From Bog-532 sp963720945 (GTDB lineage Bacteria > Actinomycetota > Actinomycetes > Streptosporangiales > Streptosporangiaceae): 64,000 nucleotides of DNA. Under the pieces are notes generated by a model. That model saw only the letters and a program-made list of their open reading frames with translations, was not told the DNA's origin and searched no databases. Shown here piece by piece: positions 53,178 through 64,000 of the stretch (within the stretch, counting starts at the first letter, position 1; every line of letters begins with the position of its first letter). Both the position numbers and the translations under genes were made by a program. The stretch is from positions 62,001 to 126,000 of the forward strand of contig CAVRHH010000012.1 in NCBI GenBank assembly GCA_963720945.1, in the 5' to 3' direction.

Positions 53178-53263
53178 CCGCCGGACCCGGCGGGCGTGCG
53201 GTGAGCCCGTTCGGGAAATTTCCGGACTTACGTGGACCCGGACGCCTCCGGGCCATGGAATCC

Positions 53264-54178
53264 TCATCGCGCGTCGAGCGGCTGCAGTTCCGGGCGCTTG
53301 GGCGGCACGTTATCGCCCGACGATCGCCCGGTCAGCCGGCGCTGGACCCACGGCATCGCGTACTCCACCGCCCACCGGGTGTCCTGCTGGCGCGCGTTCA
53401 CCCAGGCCAGGCCGCGACGCGATGCGCTGTGGGCGCTCTGCACCCTGTTCCGGAGCCGGGTGACGGCCAGGCTGGCCGCGGAAGCCTCGGCCGCAGCGAC
53501 GGCGGCGGCCCCCGCGACCGGGCGCGGGATTTGGCCCGGGCGGGGCACGTCCGGCAGCGGGTCCCGCCAGTCCGCGGTGACCGGCACCCCGATCGTCTCG
53601 GCGGTGAACAGCGCGACCTTCTGGTGGCCTTCGGCGGTGAGGTGCAGCCGGTCGGAGCTCCACATCCGGCGGTCGCGCAGCGCCGGCATGGACCACAGGT
53701 CCACCAGGTCACACTCCCGGGCGGCGGCGATCGTGCGCAGATGCATGTTGTAGGCGGCCACCTTGCCGCGCACCATCCGGATGACGGGGAACGCGGACGG
53801 GTCGAACCCGGTGAACAGCAGCACCCGGCAGCCGGCCGCGCGCAGGCCCGCCACGCACTCGTCGAATACCGCGGCGAGCGCGTCGGGATCGGTGCCCGGC
53901 CGCAGGATGTCGTTGCCGCCGGCGGCGATGCTGATCAGGTCGGGCGCCATGCTGATGGCCCACGGGGCCTGCTCCCCGGCCACGTGGCGCAGCAGCTTGC
54001 CGCGCACCGCCAGGTTGGCGTAGCGCAGACCTGGCTGGTGGGCCGCCAGCAGGTCGGCGAACCGGTCGGCCCAGCCTCGGAAGCCGCCGCCCGGCAGCCG
54101 GTCGTTCAGCCCTTCGGTGAAGCTGTCACCGATCGCAACGAATGTGCCGATCCTCTCGGCCGCAGCAGATCCACCCAT
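53264..54178 (-). CDS. SGNH/GDSL-family hydrolase
   Basis: A 304-residue esterase- or lipase-like enzyme. Blocks of the SGNH fold: nucleophile Ser in FVAIGDSFTEGLND, Gly in ANLAVRGKLL, Asn in SIAAGGNDILRP and Asp/His in SSDRLHLTAEGH. No signal peptide, so cytoplasmic or non-classically placed. After the fold (residue 200) a tail of about 100 Arg/Ala-rich residues follows. AGGA lies a few bases before the ATG. Divergent from the HAD phosphatase gene. Confidence 0.88.
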   Translation of the reverse strand: MGGSAAAERIGTFVAIGDSFTEGLNDRLPGGGFRGWADRFADLLAAHQPGLRYANLAVRGKLLRHVAGEQAPWAISMAPDLISIAAGGNDILRPGTDPDALAAVFDECVAGLRAAGCRVLLFTGFDPSAFPVIRMVRGKVAAYNMHLRTIAAARECDLVDLWSMPALRDRRMWSSDRLHLTAEGHQKVALFTAETIGVPVTADWRDPLPDVPRPGQIPRPVAGAAAVAAAEASAASLAVTRLRNRVQSAHSASRRGLAWVNARQQDTRWAVEYAMPWVQRRLTGRSSGDNVPPKRPELQPLDAR

Positions 54179-54321
54179 ATCTTCCTATGATGCCAGCCCA
54201 GGTTCGATGGCCGGTCAAACCGGACAGCCGTCCGGGCCGTGATAGCGGCCTGGCCGGGGTTCCGCGGGCGCCCGGGGTGTCCGGGCGGACGTCGCGCACG
54301 GGGTACGGGCACACTGTTCGC

Positions 54322-55026
54322 ATGACCTCTTCGGTGGCGTATACCGAATCACCCGCTCCGTCCTTCCTCTTCGATCTGGACGGCACGCTGATCGACAGCG
54401 TGTACCAGCACGTCATCGCCTGGCGGGCGGCGCTCGCCGGGATGGACATCGATCTGTCCGTGTGGCGCATTCACCGCCGCATCGGCATGAGCGGCGGCCT
54501 GTTCGTCTCGGCGCTGCTGCGTGAGACGGGGCTGTCGCTGTCGCGGGAGGAGATCGAGCGCCTGCAGCGGGCGCATGCCGACGAGTACCGGGCCCAGATG
54601 GATTCGGTGCTGCCGCTGCCCGGAGCCTCCGACCTGCTGGGCGCGCTTACCGAGCGCGGCGTCAAGTGGGCCATCGCGACGAGCGGGAACGCGGTGACGG
54701 CCCGGCCGGCCCTGAAGCTGCTCGGCCTGCCGGAAAACACCACGATGGTCACCCGGGACCTGGTGCGCCACGCCAAGCCCGATCCGGACCTGTTCCTGGC
54801 CGCGGCCGCCCTGCTGGAGGTGGATCCGCGCCAGGCGATGGTGGTCGGCGACAGCGTGTGGGACCTGCTCGCGGCGCGGCGGGCCGGGGCCCTCGGCGTC
54901 GGCCTGCTGTCCGGCGGATACGGCCGGGAGGAACTCGAGCGGGCCGGGGCGTTCCGGGTCTACAGCGACCCGGCCGACCTGCTGACCAGGCTCGACGAGC
55001 TTGGCGTGCGGGGGTACGAGGACTGA
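54322..55026 (+). CDS. HAD-superfamily phosphatase
   Basis: A 234-residue hydrolase of the beta-phosphoglucomutase/phosphoglycolate phosphatase branch. Motif I SFLFDLDGTLIDSVYQH, motif II IATSGNAVT, motif III Lys in HAKPDPDLF, motif IV MVVGDSVWDLLAARRAG. A helical cap is inserted after motif I. Substrate unknown. The ATG at 54322 is right; 60 upstream codons of the open frame are not part of the family. Confidence 0.9.
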   Translation: MTSSVAYTESPAPSFLFDLDGTLIDSVYQHVIAWRAALAGMDIDLSVWRIHRRIGMSGGLFVSALLRETGLSLSREEIERLQRAHADEYRAQMDSVLPLPGASDLLGALTERGVKWAIATSGNAVTARPALKLLGLPENTTMVTRDLVRHAKPDPDLFLAAAALLEVDPRQAMVVGDSVWDLLAARRAGALGVGLLSGGYGREELERAGAFRVYSDPADLLTRLDELGVRGYED

Positions 55027-55227
55027 GGACACGGCCGGCCCGGATCTCCTTCCCGGCCCGCCCGGGCTGCGTTCCGGCCGGCCGGGCCGCCTTCCGGCCA
55101 CGGCGCGGCGCGCAGCACGCATCCGTAAGATGCGGTGGCGTTAGAAGTCCGTCAGGACGGTACCCGCGCACGGCAAACGCGAGGTTAGATGGACTAGGTC
55201 CGGTAAGAGAGCAGGAGGCGATGTGCC

Positions 55228-55776
55228 GTGTCCGGGGTGCGGCGAGTCTTCGCTGGCGTGCATGGTTCCCTCGGCAGCCTGCAGGCGCTGCGCTTCGCGG
55301 CGAACGAGGCCCGGAACCGGGACGCGCGGCTCGTGCCGGTCATCGCCTGGATTCCGCCGGGCGGTGATCTCGCTGAGCGGCGGCAGCCCAATCTTCAGCT
55401 CCGCAAGCTCTGGCGGGACGCGGCCCAGGAACGGCTCTGGGATGCCTTCGACCGCGGGCTCGGCGGCTTGCCCGCGGACCTGAGCATCGAGGCGCTCGTC
55501 GTCCGCGGCCCGGCCGGCCCGGTCCTGGTGGACTGCGCCAAAGATCCCGACGACCTTCTCGTCGTCGGCACGGGCGCCCGGGGCCTGCGGCGGGTGTTCC
55601 GCCGTTCGGCCAGCCGCTACTGCCTCGCGCACGCCCGCTGCCCGGTGATCGCCGTCCCGCCGTCGGCGCTGATGGAAGAAACGAGCCACGGCCGGCACCG
55701 CTGGCCGCGCAAGCAGCGCTCCCCCGCCCTCGACCACCCCGAGGCCTGGCTCCGCTCACGCGGGGCCCAGCCCTGA
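55228..55776 (+). CDS. Universal stress protein (single UspA domain)
   Basis: One UspA domain: RRVFAGVHGSLGSLQALRFA, VVRGPAGPVLVDCAKDPDDL and the ATP-binding loop VVGTGARGLRRVFRRSASRY then CPVIAVPP. GAGCAGGAGG precedes the GTG start. The last 30 residues are a basic tail. Probably a stationary-phase or redox stress protein. Confidence 0.88.
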   Translation: MSGVRRVFAGVHGSLGSLQALRFAANEARNRDARLVPVIAWIPPGGDLAERRQPNLQLRKLWRDAAQERLWDAFDRGLGGLPADLSIEALVVRGPAGPVLVDCAKDPDDLLVVGTGARGLRRVFRRSASRYCLAHARCPVIAVPPSALMEETSHGRHRWPRKQRSPALDHPEAWLRSRGAQP

Positions 55777-55797
55777 CCGCACCGGGCCGGGGCAGCG

Positions 55798-56049
55798 TCA
55801 ATCTGCGGCGGGCGCTTCGGCCAGGCGCCGGAGCAGGGCCGCGATGCGGTCGCTGTCCGTGCCCGTCTCGGTGACCGGGCGGAAGAACCTCGCGCCGGCC
55901 CGCTCAACTTCGGTGATGGCCTGCAGCGCCACCTTCGTCCCCTGCGGGGTGATGCGCAGGCGACGGGCCCGGGTGTCCGCCGGATCGATCTCCCGCTCCA
56001 CCAGGCCCTTGGCTTCGAGCGTCAAGACGGCGGCGCATGCCGGGTGCAC
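55798..56049 (-). pseudogene. MarR-family regulator, 5' part lost
   Basis: The 83-codon frame holds only the wing and the C-terminal dimerisation helix of a MarR regulator (LEAKGLVEREIDPADTRARR, LRITPQGTKVALQAI). The recognition helix and N-terminal dimer helix are missing; in their place lies the 44-bp tandem repeat. It cannot bind DNA as a MarR protein. Confidence 0.72.
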
Positions 56050-56146
56050 GTGTTGTGTAACGTAGCGTCACGGCGGGCGCATGCGGGGTGCATAGGTTGT
56101 GTAACGTAGCGTCACGGCGGGCGCATGCCCGGTGCATGGATTCTGT
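56033..56146. repeat. 44-bp tandem repeat, about 2.6 copies
   Basis: Units contain GTTGTGTAACGTAGCGTCAC, beginning at 56052 and 56096, and GCGCATGC boxes at 56033, 56077 and 56121. Each unit includes the imperfect palindrome TGTAACG-TAG-CGTCACG. The array truncates the marR remnant and lies about 190 bases upstream of the kdp operon. Confidence 0.85.
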
Positions 56147-56331
56147 TAGGAAGCCGGAGTGCGCCGTATAGGTCCTGTTTAGACCGGCCTCTCCCGTTGC
56201 CGGGCGCGGTTCTATTGCCTTGGCCGGGGCTGAACGAGGGCTCTGATCACCGTCTGAGGCCGCGGGCCGGGCATTCCCGGCCACCTCCTCCTGGCCCGCC
56301 GTTCAGCGTGGTTCCCACCTTAGGAGTGGCC
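56147..56331 (+). promoter_or_regulatory. Leader of the kdp operon
   Basis: About 185 bases between the repeat array and the first small ORF. A/T-rich near 56160-56180, then GC-rich and able to form hairpins (GGCCGGGCATTCCCGGCC at about 56269-56286). AGGAG precedes the first GTG. Likely holds the KdpE-controlled promoter; I could not name a known riboswitch. Confidence 0.4.
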
Positions 56332-56421
56332 GTGAATGACCTTCTATACGTGGCCGTGACGATTGTCGTCTTCGCCCTGCTCATCCTCCTCGTCAAGGGG
56401 GTCGAGTGGCTTGAGCGCTGA
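56332..56421 (+). CDS. 29-residue membrane peptide upstream of kdpF
   Basis: GTG start with AGGAG a few bases before. The peptide (NDLLYVAVTIVVFALLILLV, ending GVEWLER) is one membrane helix with a short charged end. It overlaps the kdpF start by 11 bases. Similar tiny ORFs occur before kdpF in actinobacteria. Either an extra Kdp accessory peptide or a translational coupler. Confidence 0.6.
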   Translation: MNDLLYVAVTIVVFALLILLVKGVEWLER

Positions 56422-56500
56422 GAACTGGGTCGGCCTGATCACGGCCGTCATCCTCACCGTTTACCTCGTCTACGCCCTCGTCCGACCGGAGAAATTCTGA
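56411..56500 (+). CDS. KdpF, small subunit of the potassium ATPase
   Basis: A 29-residue single-helix peptide (ENWVGLITAVILTVYLVYAL, ending VRPEKF) that stabilises the KdpABC complex. It starts at TTG inside the preceding small ORF and its stop overlaps the kdpA start (TGATG). Sequence and position match KdpF. Confidence 0.82.
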   Translation: MSAENWVGLITAVILTVYLVYALVRPEKF

Positions 56501-58160
56501 TGAGCAGTTCCCTCGCGGGCGTGCTGCAGATCGTGCTCCTGGTCGCCGCGCTCGCGGTCTGCTACAAGCCGCTCGGCGACTACATCGCGGGTATCTTCAC
56601 CAGCGACAAGCACCTGCGGCCTGAGCGGGCTTTCTACCGCATGATGGGCATCGACCCGTCCGCGGACCAGCGCTGGGGCACTTATGCCCGCAGCATGCTG
56701 GCGTTTTCCGGGGTCAGCGTGCTGTTCCTCTACCTCATCGAGCGGGTACAGCACTGGCTGCCGTACGCCAACGGCAACACGAACGTCCCCCCGGCCCTGG
56801 CGTGGAACACGGCCGCGTCCTTCGTCACCAACACCAACTGGCAGAACTACTCCGGCGAGTCCACGATGGGCTACGTCACCCAGATGTCGGGGCTCGCGGT
56901 GCAGAACTTCGTGTCGGCCGCGGTGGGCATCGTGGTCGTTATCGCGCTGATCCGCGGGTTCATGCGGAAAAAAACCGACCGGCTCGGCAACTTCTGGGTC
57001 GACCTGACCCGGGTGGTCGTGCGGCTGCTGCTGCCGTTCTCGGTGATCGGCGCGATCATCCTGATGGCGACCGGCGTGATCGACAACTTCACTACCACGC
57101 ACCTGATCCACTCGCTGGCCGGCGCCCAGCAGACCATGGTCGGCGGCCCGGTGGCCTCGCAGGAGGTCATCAAGGAGATGGGCAACAACGGGGGCGGCTT
57201 CTTCAACGCCAACTCCGCGCACCCGTTCGAGAACCCGAACCCGTTCAGCAACTGGTTCGAGATCTTCCTGCTGCTGGTGATCCCGTTCGCGCTGCCGCGC
57301 ACGTTCGGCAAGATGGTCGGCGACAACCGGCAGGGTTACCTGCTGGTTGTCGTCATGGCCGTGCTGTGGCTGGCGGCCGTCGGCGGCATCAGCTTCTTCG
57401 AATGGCAGCACGCGGGTACCGCGCTGCAGGCCGCGCACGGCGCGATGGAAGGCAAGGAAGTCAGGTTCGGCATCCCGGGCTCGTCCCTGTTCGCCGGGTC
57501 CACGACCGTCACCTCGACCGGAGCGGTGAACTCCTTCCACGACTCCTTCACCGCCTTCGGCGGCGGCATCGCCCTGTTCGACCTCATGCTCGGCGAGGTT
57601 GTGCCCGGCGGCGTCGGCGCCGGCCTGTACGGCATGCTCATGCTGGCCGTACTCACCGTGTTCCTCGGCGGCCTGATGGTCGGCCGGACGCCGGAATACA
57701 TCGGCAAGAAGATCCGGCCCACCGAGATGAAGTGGGCTGCCGCCTACATCCTGGCGACACCATTCTCAGCGCTCATCGGCGCCGCGATCTCGCTGGGGTT
57801 CAAGACCCCGCGCGCGTCGATCCTCAACTCCGGCCCGCACGGCCTGACCGAGATCGTCTACGCGTTCACGTCGATGGCGAACAACAACGGCTCGGCGTTC
57901 GCCGGCCTGACCACGGATACCACCTGGTACAACACGGCCGGCGGGGTTGTCATGCTGGTCGCCCGATTCGCGCCCATGGTGTTCGTGCTCGCGCTCGGCG
58001 GCACGCTGGCCAGGCAGCAGCCGGTACCGGCAAGCGCCGGAACCCTGGAGACCCACAAGCCGCTGTTCGCCGGCCTGCTCATCGGCGTGATCATCATCCT
58101 GGTCGGCCTGACCTATTTCCCCGCGCTCGCGCTGGGGCCGTTCGCTGAAGGGCTGCACTG

Positions 58161-58161
<1 letters not shown>
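56500..58161 (+). CDS. KdpA, potassium-transporting channel subunit
   Basis: The potassium-binding and channel subunit of the high-affinity Kdp ATPase, 553 residues, about ten membrane segments. Typical stretches are NTAASFVTNTNWQNYSGES and GNNGGGFFNANSAHPFENP, which form the first and second selectivity-filter loops, and later SMANNNGSAFAGL. The start overlaps kdpF and the stop overlaps kdpB (ATGA). Confidence 0.96.
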
Positions 58162-60307
<2,146 letters not shown>

Positions 60308-60311
<4 letters not shown>

Positions 60312-60949
60312 TCCACGTGAACCGTCTTCCCGCACTCGTGCGCCAGCACATCGCCGCGTTCCGCGCGCTGCTGGTCTTCACGGTGCTGTGCGGCATCGTC
60401 TACCCCGTCGTCATGTTCGGCGTCGCCCAGGTGGCCTTCCACGGGTCAGCCAACGGGTCGCTGGTCAGCTACAACGGCAAGGTCGTCGGGTCCAGCCTGC
60501 TGTGCCAGGAGTTCGTGGACGCCAAGGGCAACCCGCTGCCGCAGTACTTCCAGCCGCGGCCGTCCAACGCGGTGAACGCGGCGTCCAAGACCGACTACGG
60601 CTGCGACGCCGGCTTCTCCGCCGCCTCCAACCTCGGGCCGAACAACTCGACGCTGCTCCAGCTCGTCAACCAGCGGCGGACCGCGGTCGCGAAGTTCAAC
60701 GGCGTCAGCCCGGCCAGCGTGCCGCCGGACGCGGTGACCGCATCCGGGTCGGGCCTCGACCCGGACATCTCCCCGCAGTACGCCTACCTGCAGGTGAACC
60801 GGGTCGCGAAGGCCCGGCACCTGGCTCCGTCTGCCGTCCGGGCGCTGGTCACGGCCAACGTGCAGGGCCGGACGCTCGGTTTCCTCGGCGAGCCGAGGGT
60901 GGACGTGCTCAACCTCAACATCGCGCTCGACAAGCTGTCGAGCCGGTGA
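60308..60949 (+). CDS. KdpC, assembly subunit
   Basis: A 213-residue subunit with one N-terminal membrane helix (LLVFTVLCGIVYPVVMFGVA) and an outer domain with QYFQPRPSNAV, SGLDPDISPQYA and LNIALDKL. The GTG at 60308 overlaps the kdpB stop (GTGA); GTG at 60317 is the other choice. Completes the KdpFABC complex. Confidence 0.94.
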
Positions 60950-60962
60950 GCGGGAGGACACG

Positions 60963-61838
<876 letters not shown>

Positions 61839-61952
61839 CGGCCGCCTGAGGTGCGGAATCACCAGGCCGCCGGGCGCGGTTCAATAGGAGCAGACGGCGC
61901 GGGCGGCGGGGGCGGCCAGCACCGGGATATGAGGAGAGGGCGGGCGCCGGAC

Positions 61953-64000
61953 ATGGCCAGCCAGCAACCGAACGCATCCGAGCGGGGCCCTGATGCCCCC
62001 GGATGGGGCGATCGGCAGCCGGATACCACCGGGCGGGAGAATCCGCGACCGGATATCTCCGAATGGGGATATCCGCACCCGAACCGGCCGGACCGGGGCT
62101 ATCTCCGCATCTACCTGGGCGCCGCCGCCGGAGTCGGCAAGACCTTCGCCATGCTGGGTGAGGGCCACCGCCGGGCCGAGCGCGGCGCCGAGGTGGTGGT
62201 CGCCTTCGCCGAGACGCACGGGCGCCCGCACACCCAGGCGCTGCTCGCCGGCATGGAGGTCATCCCGCGCAAGCAGATGAGCTACCGCGGGGCGACCTTC
62301 GAGGAGATGGACGTCGACGCCGTGCTGGCCCGTCACCCGCAGATCGCGCTGGTCGACGAGCTCGCGCACACCAACGTGCCCGGGTCGCGCAACGAGAAGC
62401 GCTGGCAGGACGTCGAAGAACTGCTCGACGCCGGCATCGACGTGATCTCCACCGTCAACGTCCAGCACCTCGAATCCCTCAACGACGTGGTGGAGAAGGT
62501 CACCGGCGTGCCGCAGCGGGAGACCATCCCCGACGCCGTGGTCCGTGCCGCCGACCAGGTCGAGCTGGTCGACATGACGCCGGAGGCGCTGCGGCGGCGG
62601 ATGGCGCACGGGAACATCTACCCCGCGGAGAAGATCGACGCGGCGCTGACCAACTACTTCCGCACCGGGAACCTGACCGCGCTGCGCGAGCTGGCCCTGC
62701 TCTGGCTCGCGGACAAGGTGGACGAGGGCCTGCAAGCCTACCGGGCCGCGCACGGCATCCAGGGCACCTGGGAGGCCCGGGAGCGGGTCGTCGTCGCGCT
62801 CACCGGTGGCCCGGAGGGCGAGACGCTCATCCGGCGCGCCGCGCGGATCGCGGCCCGGTCGGCGGGAGGTGACCTGCTGGCCGTGCACGTGACCCGGTCC
62901 GACGGCCTGACCGGCGCCGACCCGGCCGCGCTGGCCGGACAACGGCGGCTGGCCGAATCGCTGGGCGGCACCTACCACCAGGTGGTGGGCGACGACATCC
63001 CGGACGCCCTGCTCACCTTCGCCCGGGCGGAGAACGCCACCCAGCTCGTCCTGGGCGCGAGCCGCCGCTCCTGGCTGACGGCGATGGTCACCGGGCCGGG
63101 CATCGGCTCCCGGACGATCCGCGGATCCGGCGACATCGACGTGCACATCGTCACGCACCAGCACATGGCCCACCGCCGCGGCCTGCTGCCGCGCGCCGGC
63201 GGCAGCCTCACGCTGCGCCGCCGGGTGGCCGGTTACGTGCTGGCCGCGGCGTTCGCCCCGATCGTCACGGTGGTGCTCGCGAGCCTGCGCGGCAACGTCA
63301 ACCTGACCAGCGTCGCGCTCACGTTCCTGATCGGGGTCATCCTCGTCGCGCTGACCGGCGGCTTCATCCCGGCGCTGCTCGAGGCGATCGCGGGGTCGCT
63401 GCTGCTGAACTATTACTTCACCCCGCCCCTCCATCAGTTCACGATCGCCGACGCCAACAACGCCTGGGCCATCGGCGTCTTCGTCATCGTGGCCGTCCTG
63501 GTCAGCTGGGTGGTGGACATCGCGGCGCGCCGGACCAAGCAGGCGGCCCGGGCCAGCGCCGAGTCCGAGCTGCTGGTGACGACGGCGGGCAGCGTGCTGC
63601 GCGGCCAGCAGCCGCTGCCCGCGCTGCTGGAGCAGATACGCGAATCGTTCGGCATGCGCTCGGTGAGCCTGCTGGAGTGCGCCACCGGCGAGTGCGACGA
63701 CGGCAGCGAGCCGACGCGGGCGGCGGCGTCCGCGGCCAGCCGGATCCGCGGTACCGGGAAGGGCTGGACGGCGGTGGCGACCGCCGGGGACGCGCCGGTG
63801 GCCGCGCCCGACGACGCGGACGTGGAGGTGCCCGTCACCGACACGCTGTCGCTGGCGCTGCGCGGGCGCGCGCTGCCCGCGGCGGACCGGCGGGTGCTCG
63901 GCGCGTTCGCGGCCTACGCGGCGGCGGCGCTGGAACAACTGCGGCTGTCCGCCGAGGCAGAGGCGGCCAAGCCGATCGCCGAAGCCGACCGGATGCGGAC
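61953..64000 (+). CDS. KdpD, sensor kinase (3' end beyond window)
   Basis: N-terminal KdpD domain with the Walker-type motif YLGAAAGVGKTFAML (Lys63), ALVDELAHTNVPGS and VSTVNVQHLESLNDVVEKVTG-type sequence, then a UspA-like domain (LVLGASRRSW), four membrane segments (from VAGYVLAAAFAPIVTVVLAS to WAIGVFVIVAVLVSWVVD) and the start of a GAF-like domain. The kinase core lies beyond 64000. About 45 extra polar residues, with repeated Pro-Asp, precede the KdpD domain. The ATG at 61953 is chosen; an in-frame ATG lies eight codons upstream. Confidence 0.94.
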   Translation, partial: MASQQPNASERGPDAPGWGDRQPDTTGRENPRPDISEWGYPHPNRPDRGYLRIYLGAAAGVGKTFAMLGEGHRRAERGAEVVVAFAETHGRPHTQALLAGMEVIPRKQMSYRGATFEEMDVDAVLARHPQIALVDELAHTNVPGSRNEKRWQDVEELLDAGIDVISTVNVQHLESLNDVVEKVTGVPQRETIPDAVVRAADQVELVDMTPEALRRRMAHGNIYPAEKIDAALTNYFRTGNLTALRELALLWLADKVDEGLQAYRAAHGIQGTWEARERVVVALTGGPEGETLIRRAARIAARSAGGDLLAVHVTRSDGLTGADPAALAGQRRLAESLGGTYHQVVGDDIPDALLTFARAENATQLVLGASRRSWLTAMVTGPGIGSRTIRGSGDIDVHIVTHQHMAHRRGLLPRAGGSLTLRRRVAGYVLAAAFAPIVTVVLASLRGNVNLTSVALTFLIGVILVALTGGFIPALLEAIAGSLLLNYYFTPPLHQFTIADANNAWAIGVFVIVAVLVSWVVDIAARRTKQAARASAESELLVTTAGSVLRGQQPLPALLEQIRESFGMRSVSLLECATGECDDGSEPTRAAASAASRIRGTGKGWTAVATAGDAPVAAPDDADVEVPVTDTLSLALRGRALPAADRRVLGAFAAYAAAALEQLRLSAEAEAAKPIAEADRMR

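Noticed and set aside
56033..56146. CRISPR array
   Set aside because: Head-to-tail 44-bp units with no unique spacers and no cas genes nearby; a plain tandem repeat. No CRISPR array was seen elsewhere.
61881..63938. 685-codon minus-strand open frame
   Set aside because: It is antisense to kdpD, rich in Arg, Gly and His, and shows no family likeness; the plus strand encodes a clear KdpD.

Overview
The window comes from a high-GC Gram-positive bacterium, almost certainly a filamentous actinomycete. Third codon positions are nearly all G or C, starts are often GTG, genes overlap by ATGA or GTGA, and the families present are typical of the group: DUF1707 and PspC membrane proteins, NACHT proteins with Gly-Leu membrane tracts, actinobacterial FtsK-type conjugation ATPases and the rpmE-prfA-prmC-tsaC-wecA cluster. 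The species cannot be fixed from this sequence; Streptosporangiales or a relative is a guess.

Layout. Positions 1-1.5 kb hold repeats and a decayed tyrosine recombinase. 2.2-7.3 kb is a translation and cell-envelope cluster on the minus strand (rpmE, prfA, prmC, tsaC, a WecA/MraY-type transferase). 7.8-19.9 kb is ordinary chromosome: a membrane-anchored protein with EPW repeats and a broken frame, asparaginase, an MFS pump with its TetR regulator, pirin, a four-gene redox operon (Ser-rich anchor, ferric-reductase-like membrane protein, NuoF-like flavoprotein, 3Fe-4S ferredoxin) and an acyl-CoA synthetase.

19.9-32.8 kb is an accessory island. Its left half is mobile-element wreckage: a serine recombinase without its catalytic domain, an FtsK-type translocase fused in frame to a second recombinase fragment, a frameshifted IS701-type transposase and the 3' end of a Tn3-type tnpA. 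Its right half holds intact, more A/T-rich genes in one direction: a SIR2-like NADase, an nSTAND1 ATPase, a cytoplasmic subtilisin-like protease and an alpha/beta hydrolase. Facing them across a perfect 32-bp palindrome is a membrane NACHT NTPase. This is the best candidate for an undescribed system: by gene content it looks like an anti-phage or abortive-infection cassette in which an NTPase switch may control NAD+ depletion, proteolysis and possibly lipid or ester hydrolysis.

32.9-56 kb returns to chromosome: an ABC exporter with a LolA-like protein, a divergent two-component system, TlpA, UMP kinase, a LuxR-type two-component system beside PspC/DUF1707 proteins, a glycosyltransferase and polysaccharide deacetylase pair, two tandem HtrA-like proteases, dapE, an SGNH hydrolase, a HAD phosphatase and a universal stress protein. 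56.3-64 kb is a complete potassium-uptake operon, small ORF-kdpF-kdpA-kdpB-kdpC-kdpE-kdpD, with kdpD cut by the window end.

Several otherwise good genes need one single-base correction (near 8112, 22312, 34900 and 36826). They may be real mutations or assembly errors, and their annotations should be read with that in mind.
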